Below, piece after piece: positions 21,891-32,661 of a stretch of DNA of 64,000 bases. The translations under genes and the position numbers were made by a program. Source of the DNA: Strigamia acuminata (taxonomy: Eukaryota > Arthropoda > Chilopoda > Geophilomorpha > Linotaeniidae); NCBI GenBank assembly GCA_949358305.1, contig OX442319.1, positions 12,834,001 through 12,898,000 on the forward strand. Reading direction: 5' to 3'. The notes below the pieces were generated by a model. It worked only from the letters and a program-made list of their open reading frames with translations. It was not told the origin of the DNA and did no database searches. Numbering within the stretch: position 1 is the first letter of the stretch; every line of letters starts with the position of its first letter.

Positions 21891-22211
21891 ATGTTTCCAA
21901 AGGTAAATATATTTTCATTTCATATATTCGTGTAGAAATGTAAAAAATTACTAAACCTCGTGAACAAAAATTAATTAAATAATTATATTTGTTGCTTTAG
22001 ATCGTCTTGCTTTTCATTTTGGCCCTGGCTTTGATTGTGGTTAACTTGCCTGAAATTCGAGCTGGTGGTACGAGCACATAGAAATTTAAAGAGTTTTATC
22101 AAATTGTAATTCTTGTTATTTCTAGAGTGCACAGAAGATTGTCATGGACGAAAATGTAATTGCTTTACGATTATGGGTAACGAACATTGCAAATGTCAAA
22201 GACCGGTTTAA
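21891..22211 (+). CDS. Cysteine-rich secreted peptide 2
   Basis: Three exons: 21891-21902 (four codons), 22001-22064 and 22126-22211, phases 0 and 1, joining to 53 residues. Donor GTACGA at 22068 is an alternative that adds one codon. Exon 2 is a classic signal peptide (LLFILALALIVVNL). Exon 3 gives a basic tail with six Cys in the order C-x3-C-x4-C-x-C-x8-C-x-C. The C-x3-C plus C-x-C pattern recalls the defensin/CS-alpha-beta class, but spacing is shorter and I do not recognise the family. Signal peptide and mature part are on separate exons, as in many defence or venom peptides. The disrupted paralogue at 6304-7985 keeps all six Cys with different loops. Role inferred: secreted antimicrobial or toxin-like peptide. 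Confidence 0.7.
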
Positions 22212-22225
22212 AATTACCTTTTACA

Positions 22226-23640
22226 ATTCTGTGATGTAATCAATAGAAAAATCGATTAAAATATCTGTAAAATTATTTGTTTCTTTAGCTTTTTAAATAC
22301 GCGACGCGCAAATTTCTAAAAAATATCGATTTTGCGCCAAAAATGCTTGCAAAGCTCGCTTTTTGTGTGAAAAAGCGCCAAATTCGTGTTTTGTGTGTGT
22401 AATAGGAAGAAAAGAAATAGTTCTGGGTGTTTGTTTTAATATTTGCACTTGTATTTCAACTGACAATAAATATTTTGGAGAACCATGGGTCAAGGAGTAA
22501 GTTATACCTCTGGTTTGGACTTTCTTTCGAGTGTTGGAAAATTAACTTAAGTCTAAAAACGCCTAAAAATGCAAAAATCTGACCCCAAAATGATCACTTT
22601 GTCACGGGCATATGGTTCTACCCTCTTTTAATTTAATTGGATTTTCCCATTGTAAAAATTAAAATTTTAGGGAACCATGGTTTAAAGTGTTGTTTTATGG
22701 AAATTTGTATTGCTTGCAATGTGATCGAGAACTTTAGCATTGAAATTTGCCCCACTTATTGTTTTGTCACCCACTTGTCACTTTTTGACCTTTTTAGTCA
22801 TGTCACCCCTTTTGTGATGTCATTGGCTGTTTAACAAATGAGAAGATTTGTATTGTTTTGCATACGTTTTAGAGTTGTTGAATGCACCTACTCTTGAAAC
22901 AATTTGAATGCATTTTTGAGAACTTGCAGTGTGTCATAAAAACGCCATCTACCGACAACTTTTTAAAACTTTTTTAATCTCAAAGATGGCGTAAAATTTC
23001 ACAATTTTGAATAAGTTTAATCAAATGATACATAATTGCTGGAACAATTGTGTTCGTTTTTAGCCGTGTTTATTAGATCATTTTTGCATCACAACCGCAC
23101 GATTACATGATGCATAAAAATTCCATTTCTTTCATTTAAACAACGAATGGGTTGTTTAAACTTCAAAACAAACAATACAAAATAATAGATTCAATGAGTG
23201 AAATACCTTAGCAGGACAAGACCAAGTCTCATCTGTCCCTCTTTCGTCATCACTTTAATCAGAAACACGTTGGCTTTGGCTTTGGTCCTGCACGGCACTT
23301 CCAACGTCTGACTGTAGCCTTTCCAAGCTGCTTCGTGCAGTGCCGTATTCCTTACCTAAAAAAATAACAATTAGCAAAAATTAGCAACAAGATAGGGCAA
23401 GACACTACTCGAGCCGTGAATTGGCAGTCTATCACTATTGGCCCAATGGTGCTCTGGCTCCTCACCGATATCATAAGATGAATGTTGTCAAAGGACTTTC
23501 CCTTGCATGAAAATCAAAAGGTGATTTTAACTTGACCCCACTACTAGTCAATCCTAATGTTTGCTCGACAGTAGACACTAATAATAATAGTCGAGTTTCA
23601 GTTGGTGGAAATAGCCACCAAGCTATTGTCTGTACCAACA
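22226..23640. repeat. Downstream flank and composite repeat, copy 3
   Basis: From about 22850 the sequence follows the modules of copy 1 (TACCGACAAC at about 22948, the exon-like segment at 23215-23355, RT relic end at 23385-23640), with the middle deleted. Bases 22226-22510 are not in copy 1 and look inserted; no ends were identified. The RT piece stops at the same base as copies 1 and 2. Confidence 0.6.
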
Positions 23641-23644
23641 TTCA

Positions 23645-24670
23645 GAATATTTGGTGATTTAACTGCAAGTATTCTGAATCAGCTCCGAACTGATATAGGA
23701 AGCTAATATACGTGTCTTTTTTCACCAACCAGACAAAGATCTACATCTTGTACGCATAGAAATTGATAGATATACTACCACTGGCGTTTTACCCCGGTCT
23801 AACATTCCCTTTAATCTGTTGTTTCATTTTATATTTTTTGTATTTGATTTCATAACAATTTATTTTGGGTGCACATTCCCTTTAATGTGCCATTATTATT
23901 ATTAATTTGTAAAACTTGATTTAATAAAGTTTTTCATTTGACATTTGCTTTTATTAGTTCTTATAATACCTTAGTGTCTTTATTCGCTAATTTTTATATT
24001 TCTTGATATGATATTTCACATTTGCATTTATTATGTTTTTTATTTGTTTATTTACAATCTTAGTGTCATTAACCTTCTTAATTATTCGGGTTAGATTTTC
24101 TTGTCACTCAACCTGGCCTCATCTCCCCACTTCGGAATGCAGCTGAGGCCAATTATCAGATTAGTGTTGCTTCAATATGAGCGCTTCTTGATTTATTTCT
24201 GGAAACGCCTCGATGATGAGCAAAGTGTCCAATGCAAATGTCATGTTATGACATCATCGTAAAAACATAAGAGACAACTCCACCGCTGCTCTCGTTTTCT
24301 ATCGTCCTTTCGAGTCAACTCCACCAGAAATGTCTCTAGATGCTAAGCAGCCCTCTGAATCTTTATCAAAAAGTCTTTGCAGTTTGTGATCCATGTTGGC
24401 AGTGAGAAAGAAGTTGCTCTTGATTCGATCAGTGTTAAGATTCAGCAGAAGGAAAAAGCTTTGCCATTTGTGGTTAGGGAATATTTGGATGCCATCTATT
24501 GGATTTCTTACACTAACTGAAGTGAAGATATTAGTGATGATGGAAAATGAACCCATTTTAGATAGGCTATTATATGCGTTTTATCCTCTATTATCATGCA
24601 AATATGAATGAATGCAGCACCACTAAGTGGGAGACCATAAAGATTTACTCTTAAGTGTCCAATGATGGGT
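23645..24670. other. AT-rich intergenic DNA
   Basis: I see no credible gene. A minus-strand frame at 24299-24556 has 85 codons but no recognisable features. The region ends in the 8-bp target repeat of the hAT-like element. Confidence 0.4.
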
Positions 24671-24921
24671 TAGAGCAACGGTCGGCAGGCAACAGGCAAA
24701 CCGCGGTCTGGATACAGACCGCGGAAGGCCGAAACTTGGACCGCGGTGAAGTTTTAGCGACGTTTTTCCCTTCTTTGGTTTTTCGGTGTTTTTTTTCTTG
24801 TTTTTAGTGTTTTTTTTAGGTTTTTTTGGTTTTTTTTTAGTTGTGTGTGTTTATTGGGGGGTTTATTTAATTTTTAAGTGTTTTTTCTGTTTTCTTATGT
24901 TTTTAGTAAGGTTTTTAAGTA

Positions 24922-25079
24922 GGTGCATTCAATAAGTCTAAAACGTTGGCAAAACGCGTTTCGTGTTTGTACGTGACGTCATTCCCATTGAATAACATGT
25001 TATTCAATGGGAATGGGAATGACGTCACGTGCAAACACGAAACGAGTTTTGCATAAGTTTTAGACTTATTGAATGCACC
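24922..25079. mobile_element. Palindromic MITE (GGTGCATTCAATAAG ends)
   Basis: 158 bp that is almost entirely one inverted repeat (arms about 75 bases) with TA at both sides (24920-24921, 25080-25081). The arms carry TGACGTCATTCCCATTG. The ends resemble the elements at 14713 and 29055. Confidence 0.85.
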
Positions 25080-25081
25080 TA

Positions 25082-25226
25082 TACTCTTTCCACACTCAAG
25101 GTTGACCCTGGAAGCTGGGCTCCCATTGGCCTACTTAGAAATGCAATGCTATATAGTTACATTGCAGTTCTAAGTAGGCCAATGGGAGCCCAGCTTCCAG
25201 GGTCAACCTTGAGTGTGGAAAGAGTA
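25082..25226. mobile_element. Palindromic MITE (TACTCTTTCC ends)
   Basis: 145 bp, nearly perfect inverted repeat with arms of about 68 bases, flanked by TA at 25080-25081 and 25227-25228. It inserted into the TA that flanks the previous element. Ends share TACTCT with 21184-21488. Confidence 0.9.
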
Positions 25227-25919
25227 TACTGTTTTTTTTTTCTGTACCTCGATAAAAATTTTCAATAGTATTCGGACAACACTTAAAATTACTTGCCGAC
25301 CCCTGTGTTAGAGCAACCATGGCTTTTCGCAGCATGAGAGGGTCCCACCCACACAATTTATATTTTGTTTATATTTTATATATTTTGTTTTGTTTTTATT
25401 TTTTTAATGTTTGTGTTTGTAAGATGCATGTCGCAGCAGATGGAATCTAACCAGATAAATAACGTTCGACATAAATAATTTTTAAAGTTTTATAATTTCT
25501 TTTGTTGAAGATTTATATAAACCGGAAAGTTAGACTGACCAAGCCAAGTAGCTTAGAGCAAAGTGTAATCAGTCCGCCTCATTAGTAGGCCTATTTTAAA
25601 TACATTTAATGCGATAATGTTTATTATTGTCTAATTCTGTATTCGTTTGGATTGCATTTAAGGTTATGTATATACAGATTAATAAGTTATTAATTTTTTA
25701 TACTTTAAAGTTTTTATTTTAAAAGATTTGCAACCACTGATAATGACCAGAAACGGTCAAAAGGCCTTTGACAAATGACAAATTAAATACGCGATTTTTA
25801 CCAAATAGTAAGCGCATTCATAAAGTCATTTAAACCTGTTTATATATTTTTAGGGTTGTATTTCTCACCACCACATATTTGCCAAAGAATACCCCGAAAA
25901 ACAGGTGTGCGCGCTGATT

Positions 25920-26570
25920 TGGATAGTTTTGCCAGTGTCATTTCTTTCATTTCAGTAAATTACAAAATTATCTCGAATAAAGTATCTCAAAAGAAAATTG
26001 ATATTTTTGGTAAATGCTACATTCGTTACGGTGGAATGCAGTCCTACAATACCAACACCACGACGTTCGTAGCTGTTTTAGTTTGATACACGGCGAGGAG
26101 CGGAGAGTTGCATTTTATACAAACTCCGCCATTTTGAAATATTGGACGCCGTTAAAACGTATGCCGGTATTGGGAATATTTGTAATTTGACCAAGTGCGC
26201 TAATATACCTTAAATAAATTTACCTGTGAGGTCATTTGAGATACATTGGAAATGAATGCTCAATAACTGTCGGAATAATTGAACAATTGGAAGAACACGT
26301 CGACGGTGCCCGCGCCTGTCTCTTCCGATTGTGTGGAGATGGTTACGCAATACGCATGCGCGGTTACACTCTCGTACCTGCTGAACTTAAATGGTTTTTT
26401 TGTTTGGTTTTCTGGAATTCAAATTGTTACCTACGAAAAATTGTTCCACTATTTCTGTCGGAATAAGAGCTGCAGAAAAGAATTCAACCATTGCTCGTAA
26501 ATGTACTTTTACGTTCAAAGCCATTAGAGAATAAACCAAGGGATAAACGATTCGGAGTAAGCTGAGTTCG
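25920..26570 (+). repeat. Lectin-flank block next to lectin 2
   Basis: Matches 4652-5195 (inverted) and 34670-35300. Its right part (26470-26560) matches 32035-32140, the 3' half of a 42-residue frame ending KRFGVS. It therefore contains a piece of an LRR-family-associated exon. Confidence 0.75.
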
Positions 26571-26734
26571 AGAGTTTAAACAGCACTTGCTGCATGAGGT
26601 AATGACGCATGCACATTGTGTTTGTGAGGATACAAGTGTAGTAAATACAGTAGCTGGAAATCTCGCAAGTAAGATTTAGAAAAAAGTAAGTAGTAATAAG
26701 TTATAATCTTTTCATTTATTTCTAGTTACAAGAC

Positions 26735-27553
26735 TCAGTTGTATTTACATATAAATCGCATCGGTTTTAAACCACCCCAATTTAATATTTTTGTGTTACA
26801 ATTAATGTCGTTCCAGCAAGCGTTTTCTCCATTCCATCTAAAAATGTGCATACAATATTCTTCGCCACGAGCAGCGTCTGGTTGAAGGCCACACCAATTT
26901 GTTACGGTAAAAGGTTTTGCCGTGGAGAGCCAATAAAATGTCCCTCTTCTGTCAAGATTAATACCACTCGTCCAATAATTTTCAATCGCTGAAAATAGTG
27001 GCAAAAACGTATTTAATTATTATTACTTACTAGCACAGAATTTGGATAGAAAATCCGCACAAGAAATGTGAAAACAAAAAAATTATGTAACGAGCATTAA
27101 TTTTTTTAAGTATTTTTTGTGCAGAATTCTACACAATTTTCCGGCTGTATCTATCTCCTTACGATTGTTGCTTTGTTTGTTCATATAACCGTTGATAAGT
27201 TGAGATTCGACCTGTGAATCGAAGCTTACAAGCTCCGAGTTTAGATTCTGACAATATGCAATTCCGTCAAAAAAAGAACCAATCGTTGTAGAAAAATGAT
27301 AACATCCATCGTTAAGCTGTACGAAACCACTTGGACACATGGCGTCGTCGTAGTCGTCGTCGTCGCCGGCAGAGCTCGAAGCAATCATACAGCAAATGAT
27401 GACCACTGAAATGTTCAATAGAAAAGCAGAACAAAGATTAACGTTAAATTAATTAACGATGTTTTGTAATTTTGTCTGTTTCATTCTGAAATATTTACCT
27501 GAGAGCTACAAGACCAAGAAAAACCAAGCGTGACTCGCTTTTTGGAGAAACAT
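26735..27553 (-). pseudogene. C-type lectin 2 with a stop in the signal peptide
   Basis: Exons on the minus strand: 27553-27499, 27405-27163 and 26988-26735. They have the same phases and splice sites as lectin 1 and would join to 183 codons. Codon 16, CAG in lectins 1, 3 and 4, is TAG here, stopping translation inside the signal peptide. Downstream all lectin features are intact: QPD, Glu before Cys (EEYC), WND, and the extra Cys pair. A run of Asp codons (residues DDDDYDD) has expanded just after the signal peptide from a GAC repeat. TATA box and AATAAA (26715-26720, reversed) are intact. This is either a very young null allele, a site of readthrough, or a sequencing error. Confidence 0.75.
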
Positions 27554-27606
27554 CTATACTCGTTAAGTCGACTGTAGAGTGTGAGCTATCAATTAGAGAA
27601 AGTAAG

Positions 27607-27614
27607 CTTATATA
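27607..27614 (-). promoter_or_regulatory. TATA box of lectin 2
   Basis: TATATAAG on the minus strand, 54 bases before the start codon, in conserved context shared with lectins 1 and 4. Confidence 0.7.
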
Positions 27615-27639
27615 GTGAACAAAGAAATCCAATTTGGTG

Positions 27640-28390
27640 TGTTTGTGCAGTTCACGTAACAATTAACAGCATTTTAATAAGAATAATGGACATGTGCACT
27701 CTTGTAATTAATGTCATTAAAAACTTTAAACGTTGAGAACAGTTGTTGTTATTCGGTTTTATTCATCTTCTTTAATCATGCGATGACTGCAAATTCACTT
27801 TGTGAGTTCATCATGTTTCTATTTCTTTTAAAGAATATTAAATAAATAAATATTTATTTATTTCCTTTTTGCTTTTTACGCATTTTTTGGTGCCACACAA
27901 ACAGGATTTAATAATTATTGAGGACATTACCTTCAAATGAAAAGCAGTTCACTGGTTATAATTGACATCTGCACTCTTCACAGAATTTAATTAAAAATCT
28001 TTAAATGTTGAGAATAAATGTTTTGTTATTCGATTTTATTGATAATTTCTGTTGCAGCTGTCGGCGATGTTTTCTGTGAACTAAAACTGCAGCGGTGCTC
28101 TCGGAGGAAAATGAAATGGCATTCCAAATTAATCTGTCTTAAATATGGCAATAGACCCTTTATATGTGGTGATCTCATGTGTATTTTTATGTATTTGTTA
28201 TCACCACTTAGAAATATTTATTATTTTTAATTACTCTGCTGTGTCTTGGGGATGAAAACTCCCTAGGCACACCCAGGCCCACCTACAAGACTGTGGCAAA
28301 CATGGTGGCAGTTTAATGTTACGAATGAGTTTCATCATTTCCTGCATCAAAAACTAAACATTCAACAATGGTGCTGCTAAATAAAGTCTT
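27640..28390. repeat. Upstream flank shared by lectins 2 and 4
   Basis: 27650-27870 matches 36945-37170. From 28010 the sequence matches 37390-37450 and 43420-43605 (TTCTGTTGCAG, GGCATTCCAAATTAAT and TATGGCAATAGACCC words). These are dispersed duplicates with no intact gene that I recognise. Confidence 0.65.
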
Positions 28391-28525
28391 TGTTTGCTGT
28401 TTGTATGTGTAATAGACCTTTGTTCACCCGTTGCTGCAGTAACTTTTGTTATTATTATAACACAAGTAGAAATTTCGAATACGAGTATACAAGTTCAAAA
28501 ACCAAAATTTCAGCCAGAATTTAAA

Positions 28526-31420
28526 ATGGAAACATTACAGGGTATGGCTGTTGAAGCTATTTTTCGGTGTTTGATTCAATGGAACGTCGAAGAAATGGAC
28601 GACATTCAGATGAAAAACGCGGTGCAATTAATCGCGTATTTCGATAAACTACATAACATACGGTCTCGTTTCGTTTATACTGTTCATGACCTAATACTGT
28701 ACATGATGAGCAACAAGCGGTGTTGGGACTACGGTGTTCGCGCGCCAGAGGCGTGGGACATTGCTCCATTTGTTTCTGGAAAGAAGAATGAGCTTCACAT
28801 GTCGTTTACCAGTGCAAGGTTTGATTTGGAGTTTTTGCTTAAAGTTTGTGGCCACAAGTTAAGGGTGAGTATCGAAAGAGGATTTAAACTGCGCACACAG
28901 TGGCCGAAAGTAAAACAAAATGAGCAAAAGAAGAAATATCGTAAATTAGAAAATAGACAGAATTATTCAAAAATGGCTTCTTTTCTTTTCCTTTCATTTT
29001 TTACCAGAAAAGTGCATCTTCAAGCTTTAAAAAATGCATTATCTGAAAACAGTAGGCGCATTCGAAAAGTAATTTGCACTAAACGACCAGTGCAACTGGT
29101 AGTGTAAATTTCAAGTTAAACGACCCAATTTTCGAGTTTCAAAATAAATTTCTGTGTAAAATTCAGTAGTGTAAATTCAAGTGTAAATATTAAATTAGTC
29201 CAAATAATAACCATAGTCATTATTGTTGTTGTTTACTCTAAAAAAAAAAACAGGAGATTATAAAAACATGATTATAAAATGTAAATTTATTTTAATTATT
29301 TGTATTATTAATATTTATTTCCGAACGGGAATCGGCTGAACATCCGCCTCAATCGCACAAACGCGGCCGAACGTCGGCCGAACGTCGGCCGCATTCGATT
29401 GTACAAATGCGGCCGAACGTCGGTCGAACGTCGGCCGTATTCGATCGTACAAATGCGGTCGAACATCGGTCGCATTCGATCGCAAGAATGCGGCTAATAC
29501 CTGCTAAAAAATTGTTCTTGCGATCGACATCGTTCCAACCGATCTAACGAAAATCCAAGATGGCTGCCAGCAAGACCCACGGAGATTTTAAACGGAAACG
29601 TGGCGTACAGGCCGTTTCCGTTTAACCAGTTTACACGACATTTACACGAATTAATTCGTGTAAATGTCGTGTGAAAACGAGTGTAAACACGTTTACACTC
29701 GTTTTAATGACTTTTCGAATGCGCCTAGTGAAAATAAATGCATGTTTTAGACAAAAAATGCACGTTTTAGACAAAAAATGCACGTTTTAGACAAAAAATG
29801 CACGCTTTAGACAAAAAATGCACGTTTTAGACAAAAAAAATGCATGTTTTAGACAAAAAATGCATGTTTTAGACAAAAAATGCATGTTTTAGACAAAAAA
29901 TGCACGTTTCAGACAAAAAATGCACGTTTTAGACAAAAAAATGCACGTTTTAGACAAAAAATGCACGTTTTAGACAAAAAATGCATGTTTTAGACAAAAA
30001 ATGCAAGTTTTAGACAAAAAAATGCATGTTTTAGACAAAAAATGCATGTTTTAGACAAAAAAAATGCAAGTTTTAGACAAAAAACTGCTTTATTGGTCTA
30101 AAAATTGGGGCATTTCCGCACGTTTAAAAAAAATCTAGTTTGTACTTGAAATTTCTCGAAAAACATGCACTAACGCCCCACCACTGTGTGCGAAATTCTT
30201 TAAAACATTTGTTTTCTTTTAATTGTTCTAAATTGCACATCTACATCGCATAGAACCTGACAACGCTAGCACTGCCCCCGAAAAGTACACTCACAGCCAC
30301 TGCGTGCAAACAAATGTGCCAGACTTTGCCCAATCTACGAACACTAAATCTTACTCAGTGTGTAATTGAAGAGGACGCGGTGCCGTACATCGCCCAGCTG
30401 CCACTCGATGAGCTGGACTCTCGCGGAACCATCGAAGATTTTTTGCGAAAACTGTGCGCAGAAAGCTCCACACTGAGCAAAACGTTGAAAGTGTTTAAGT
30501 TGAGCCGTGAACTTCCAATGGACTGCTACTGCTTGATACTGAACAGGATGAAATCGATGGAATTCTTGGACACTAATCGCCATTCCAAGTGGCTCAAAGC
30601 GCTGCAGCCGATCGGCGCGACACCGCAGCGATACAATCTGAGAACATTGACGTTGGGTCACCCTCGCGACGACATTGAGAAGGAGCTGGAGATAGCCGCG
30701 CTCACGTGTCCTGAAGTTAACCGAATCGACCTCTATGCGTATGTTTTCACCCTTAAAATGCTGCAGAGTTTGTCGAAGTTCAAGAAGTTGCGCGAGTTGG
30801 ACGTCGACACGTACGATGACTCGCACGTAGAAATGGACGATGACTCGCACGAGGAAATGGACGAGGAAATGGACGATGACTCGGACGATGACTCGGACGA
30901 TGACTCGGACGATGACTCGGACGTGGAAATGGCGGAGAAAATTGATACGTTTGAAATGGTGAAGGAGAATGATGTGTTTGATCGAGAATGTTTGCGGGAT
31001 TTGTGCTTTGATAATTTGGTGGAATTTTCTTTGAGAGATTGCAACGACCGTTGGGTGAGCTCTGGTTATTTGTTGCAGTTGTTGGACATGTGTCCCTTTC
31101 TTCAGAAAGTCACTCTTAGTGATTGCTCCGGCTTCAGTAACAAAACAGCACACGAGTTTGCCGACGTGATGAACAAGAAGAGTGCTGGACTGGCCCGGAC
31201 TTTTCCCAGTCCAGTCCTGGCGAAGACACTCAGATGTTTGACAATTGATGAATGCGACTTGTTGGGGCCATCGGGGATTGAAGATCTGATAAAAATCGAT
31301 TCTTTGAAGGAGTTAGAAGTGAGTTTGCGAATTAACGAGACGAGAAGACAACATTTTGACGTTGGTGCGCTGGAGCTAATGGCCGAAAAACACGGTGTGA
31401 TCCTGGAACTAATATTTTAA
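28526..31420 (+). CDS. Leucine-rich repeat protein with acidic tract
   Basis: Two exons, 28526-28864 and 30254-31420, split by a 1,389-bp phase-0 intron (donor AGG|GTGAGT, acceptor CGCATAG|AAC). They join to 501 residues. The start is the first ATG in frame. The N-terminal 70 residues resemble a degenerate F-box-like helix bundle, a weak impression. From about residue 112 onward come irregular LRRs (NLTTLALP, LPNLRTLNLTQC, NLRTLTLG, LVEFSLRDC, LQKVTLSDC, LRCLTIDEC). Residues near 290-325 form an Asp/Ser/Glu/Met acidic repeat from a GATGACTCGGAC microsatellite. The intron carries a MITE and a 20-bp minisatellite. Possible role: substrate-binding subunit of a ubiquitin ligase, if the F-box reading is right; otherwise a scaffold. 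Truncated relatives lie at 31690-32128 and 39720-40047. Confidence 0.75.
29055..29725. mobile_element. TA-target MITE in the LRR intron (GGCGCATTCGAAAAGT ends)
   Basis: 671 bp with TA at 29053-29054 and 29726-29727 and ends inverted over about 17 bases. The core holds repeated CGGCCGAACGT and GCATTCGATCGTACAAATGCGG-like words with high CpG. Related to 14713-15257. Confidence 0.8.
29740..30085. repeat. 20-bp minisatellite in the LRR intron
   Basis: About seventeen units of TGCACGTTTTAGACAAAAAA, with TGCATG or TGCAAG variants and one-base length changes in the A run. It starts directly after the MITE. Confidence 0.9.
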
Positions 31421-31689
31421 GACCCGTCCGATGATGAACTTGTGGATAGTGATGATGACAGTGACTAACAGTTGCTGTGTCTCTGCATTAAATAGATTTG
31501 AAATGTATTCAAAAATAATTAGTCAATATGCCATGTCGAACAAATGTAGAGCCAGAACAAACTTTTTTTGTGAAATCATGTCTGAATTAAACAGTTTTGA
31601 TGCAGAAATCAATATTTCTCATTTATTTTCAACAAATGGAACTAAGTTATAAAGAAAGTTTTGAATTTATTCAACAGATGGAGCCACTG

Positions 31690-32128
31690 TGGGTAACCTG
31701 GTGGCAGTGAGTTTCATAATTTTTTGCATCAAGAATTAAACATTCAACAATGGTGCTGCAAAATAAAAATGTTTGTTTGCTATTTGTATTGTAATGATAG
31801 TTGTTTAATGTGAATTAGTGGACATTTTGATCAATAGCATATTGTTGTGTTTTGTTCATCTGTTTCTGCAGTAACTGTTGTTGAAAATTAACAAGTAGAA
31901 ATTTAGAAATATAAAAATTTATAAGCATCAAGTTGAGAAACTAGAAAAACATACGAAACCGAAGCAAAATTTGTCACCGTTAGAATTTATTTAGCAAAAA
32001 TGCAGAAATTAATAGACGCGGCTGTTCAAATTCTGCAGAAAAAAATTCAACCATTGCTCGTAAATGTACTTTTACGTTCAAAGCCATTAGAGAATAAACC
32101 AAAGGATAAACGATTCGGAGTAAGCTGA
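31690..32128 (+). pseudogene. 5' fragment of a second LRR-family gene
   Basis: Bases 31690-31920 match the 5' flank of the LRR gene (28310-28490), including CATTCAACAATGGTGCTGC. An ATG at 32000 opens 42 residues (MQKLIDAAVQILQKK ... KRFGVS) and ends at a TGA. The start resembles the LRR protein's MET-LQ-A-EAI start. The second half recurs at 26470-26560 and 35131-35228. No LRR part follows, so this is a truncated duplicate or a short novel gene. Confidence 0.45.
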
Positions 32129-32661
32129 GTTCGAGAGTTTGAACAGCACTCGCTGGATGAGGTATTGGAGCGAATTATTAGTCATAGCTTACCGGTATGT
32201 ATAAATTATGGAAATAATCAATGAAAATCATAGAATTTTTTGATTAATTTTGAGATTTACTGATTTATTTTGAGATTTACTAATTTATTTTGATATTTAT
32301 TGATTTGTTTTGAAATGTATTAATTTATTTAGAGATTTATTGATTTATTTAATTTTACATTTGTAATTTCCATTTTTATTCCACATTCCACACGCAAATC
32401 ACATTTTAACTTGGATCATATTGATTGTTTTGTGCCCTAATACCACTTTTTGTTACGTTAAAAAACCCCTAGTACTCATGTGATCAATTCTCGATGCAAA
32501 TGAACGAGAACGAAATTTAAGTATAGATCAATTTTCCTAATTTTATTGTAATACGGTAGCTTGAAATCTAGCAAGTAAGATTTAGAAAAAAATAAGTAGA
32601 AATAAGTTATTATCTTTGCACTTATTTCTGGTTACAAGACTCAGTTGTATTCACATATACA

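Larger units (their letters stand above)
24676..25305. mobile_element. hAT-like non-autonomous element
   Basis: The ends CAACGGTCGGCAGG and, inverted, CAGGGGTCGGCAAG match the CAGNGGTCGGCAA form of hAT ends. They are flanked by GGTTAGAG (24668-24675) and TGTTAGAG (25306-25313), an 8-bp target repeat with one change. Near the left end is a perfect palindrome CCGCGGTCTGG/CCAGACCGCGG-like. Two palindromic MITEs lie inside. Confidence 0.8.

Noticed and set aside
22637-22834. 65-codon plus-strand frame downstream of peptide gene 2
   Set aside because: No homologue in the parallel copy at 8 kb and no gene-like features.
29740-30085. CRISPR-like spacing of repeats
   Set aside because: The units are head to tail without spacers and lie in a eukaryotic intron; it is a minisatellite.
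30344-31153. Minus-strand frame of 269 codons opposite the LRR gene
   Set aside because: It is a shadow of the coding strand; its product is a low-complexity HFHVRVIV repeat from the acidic tract.
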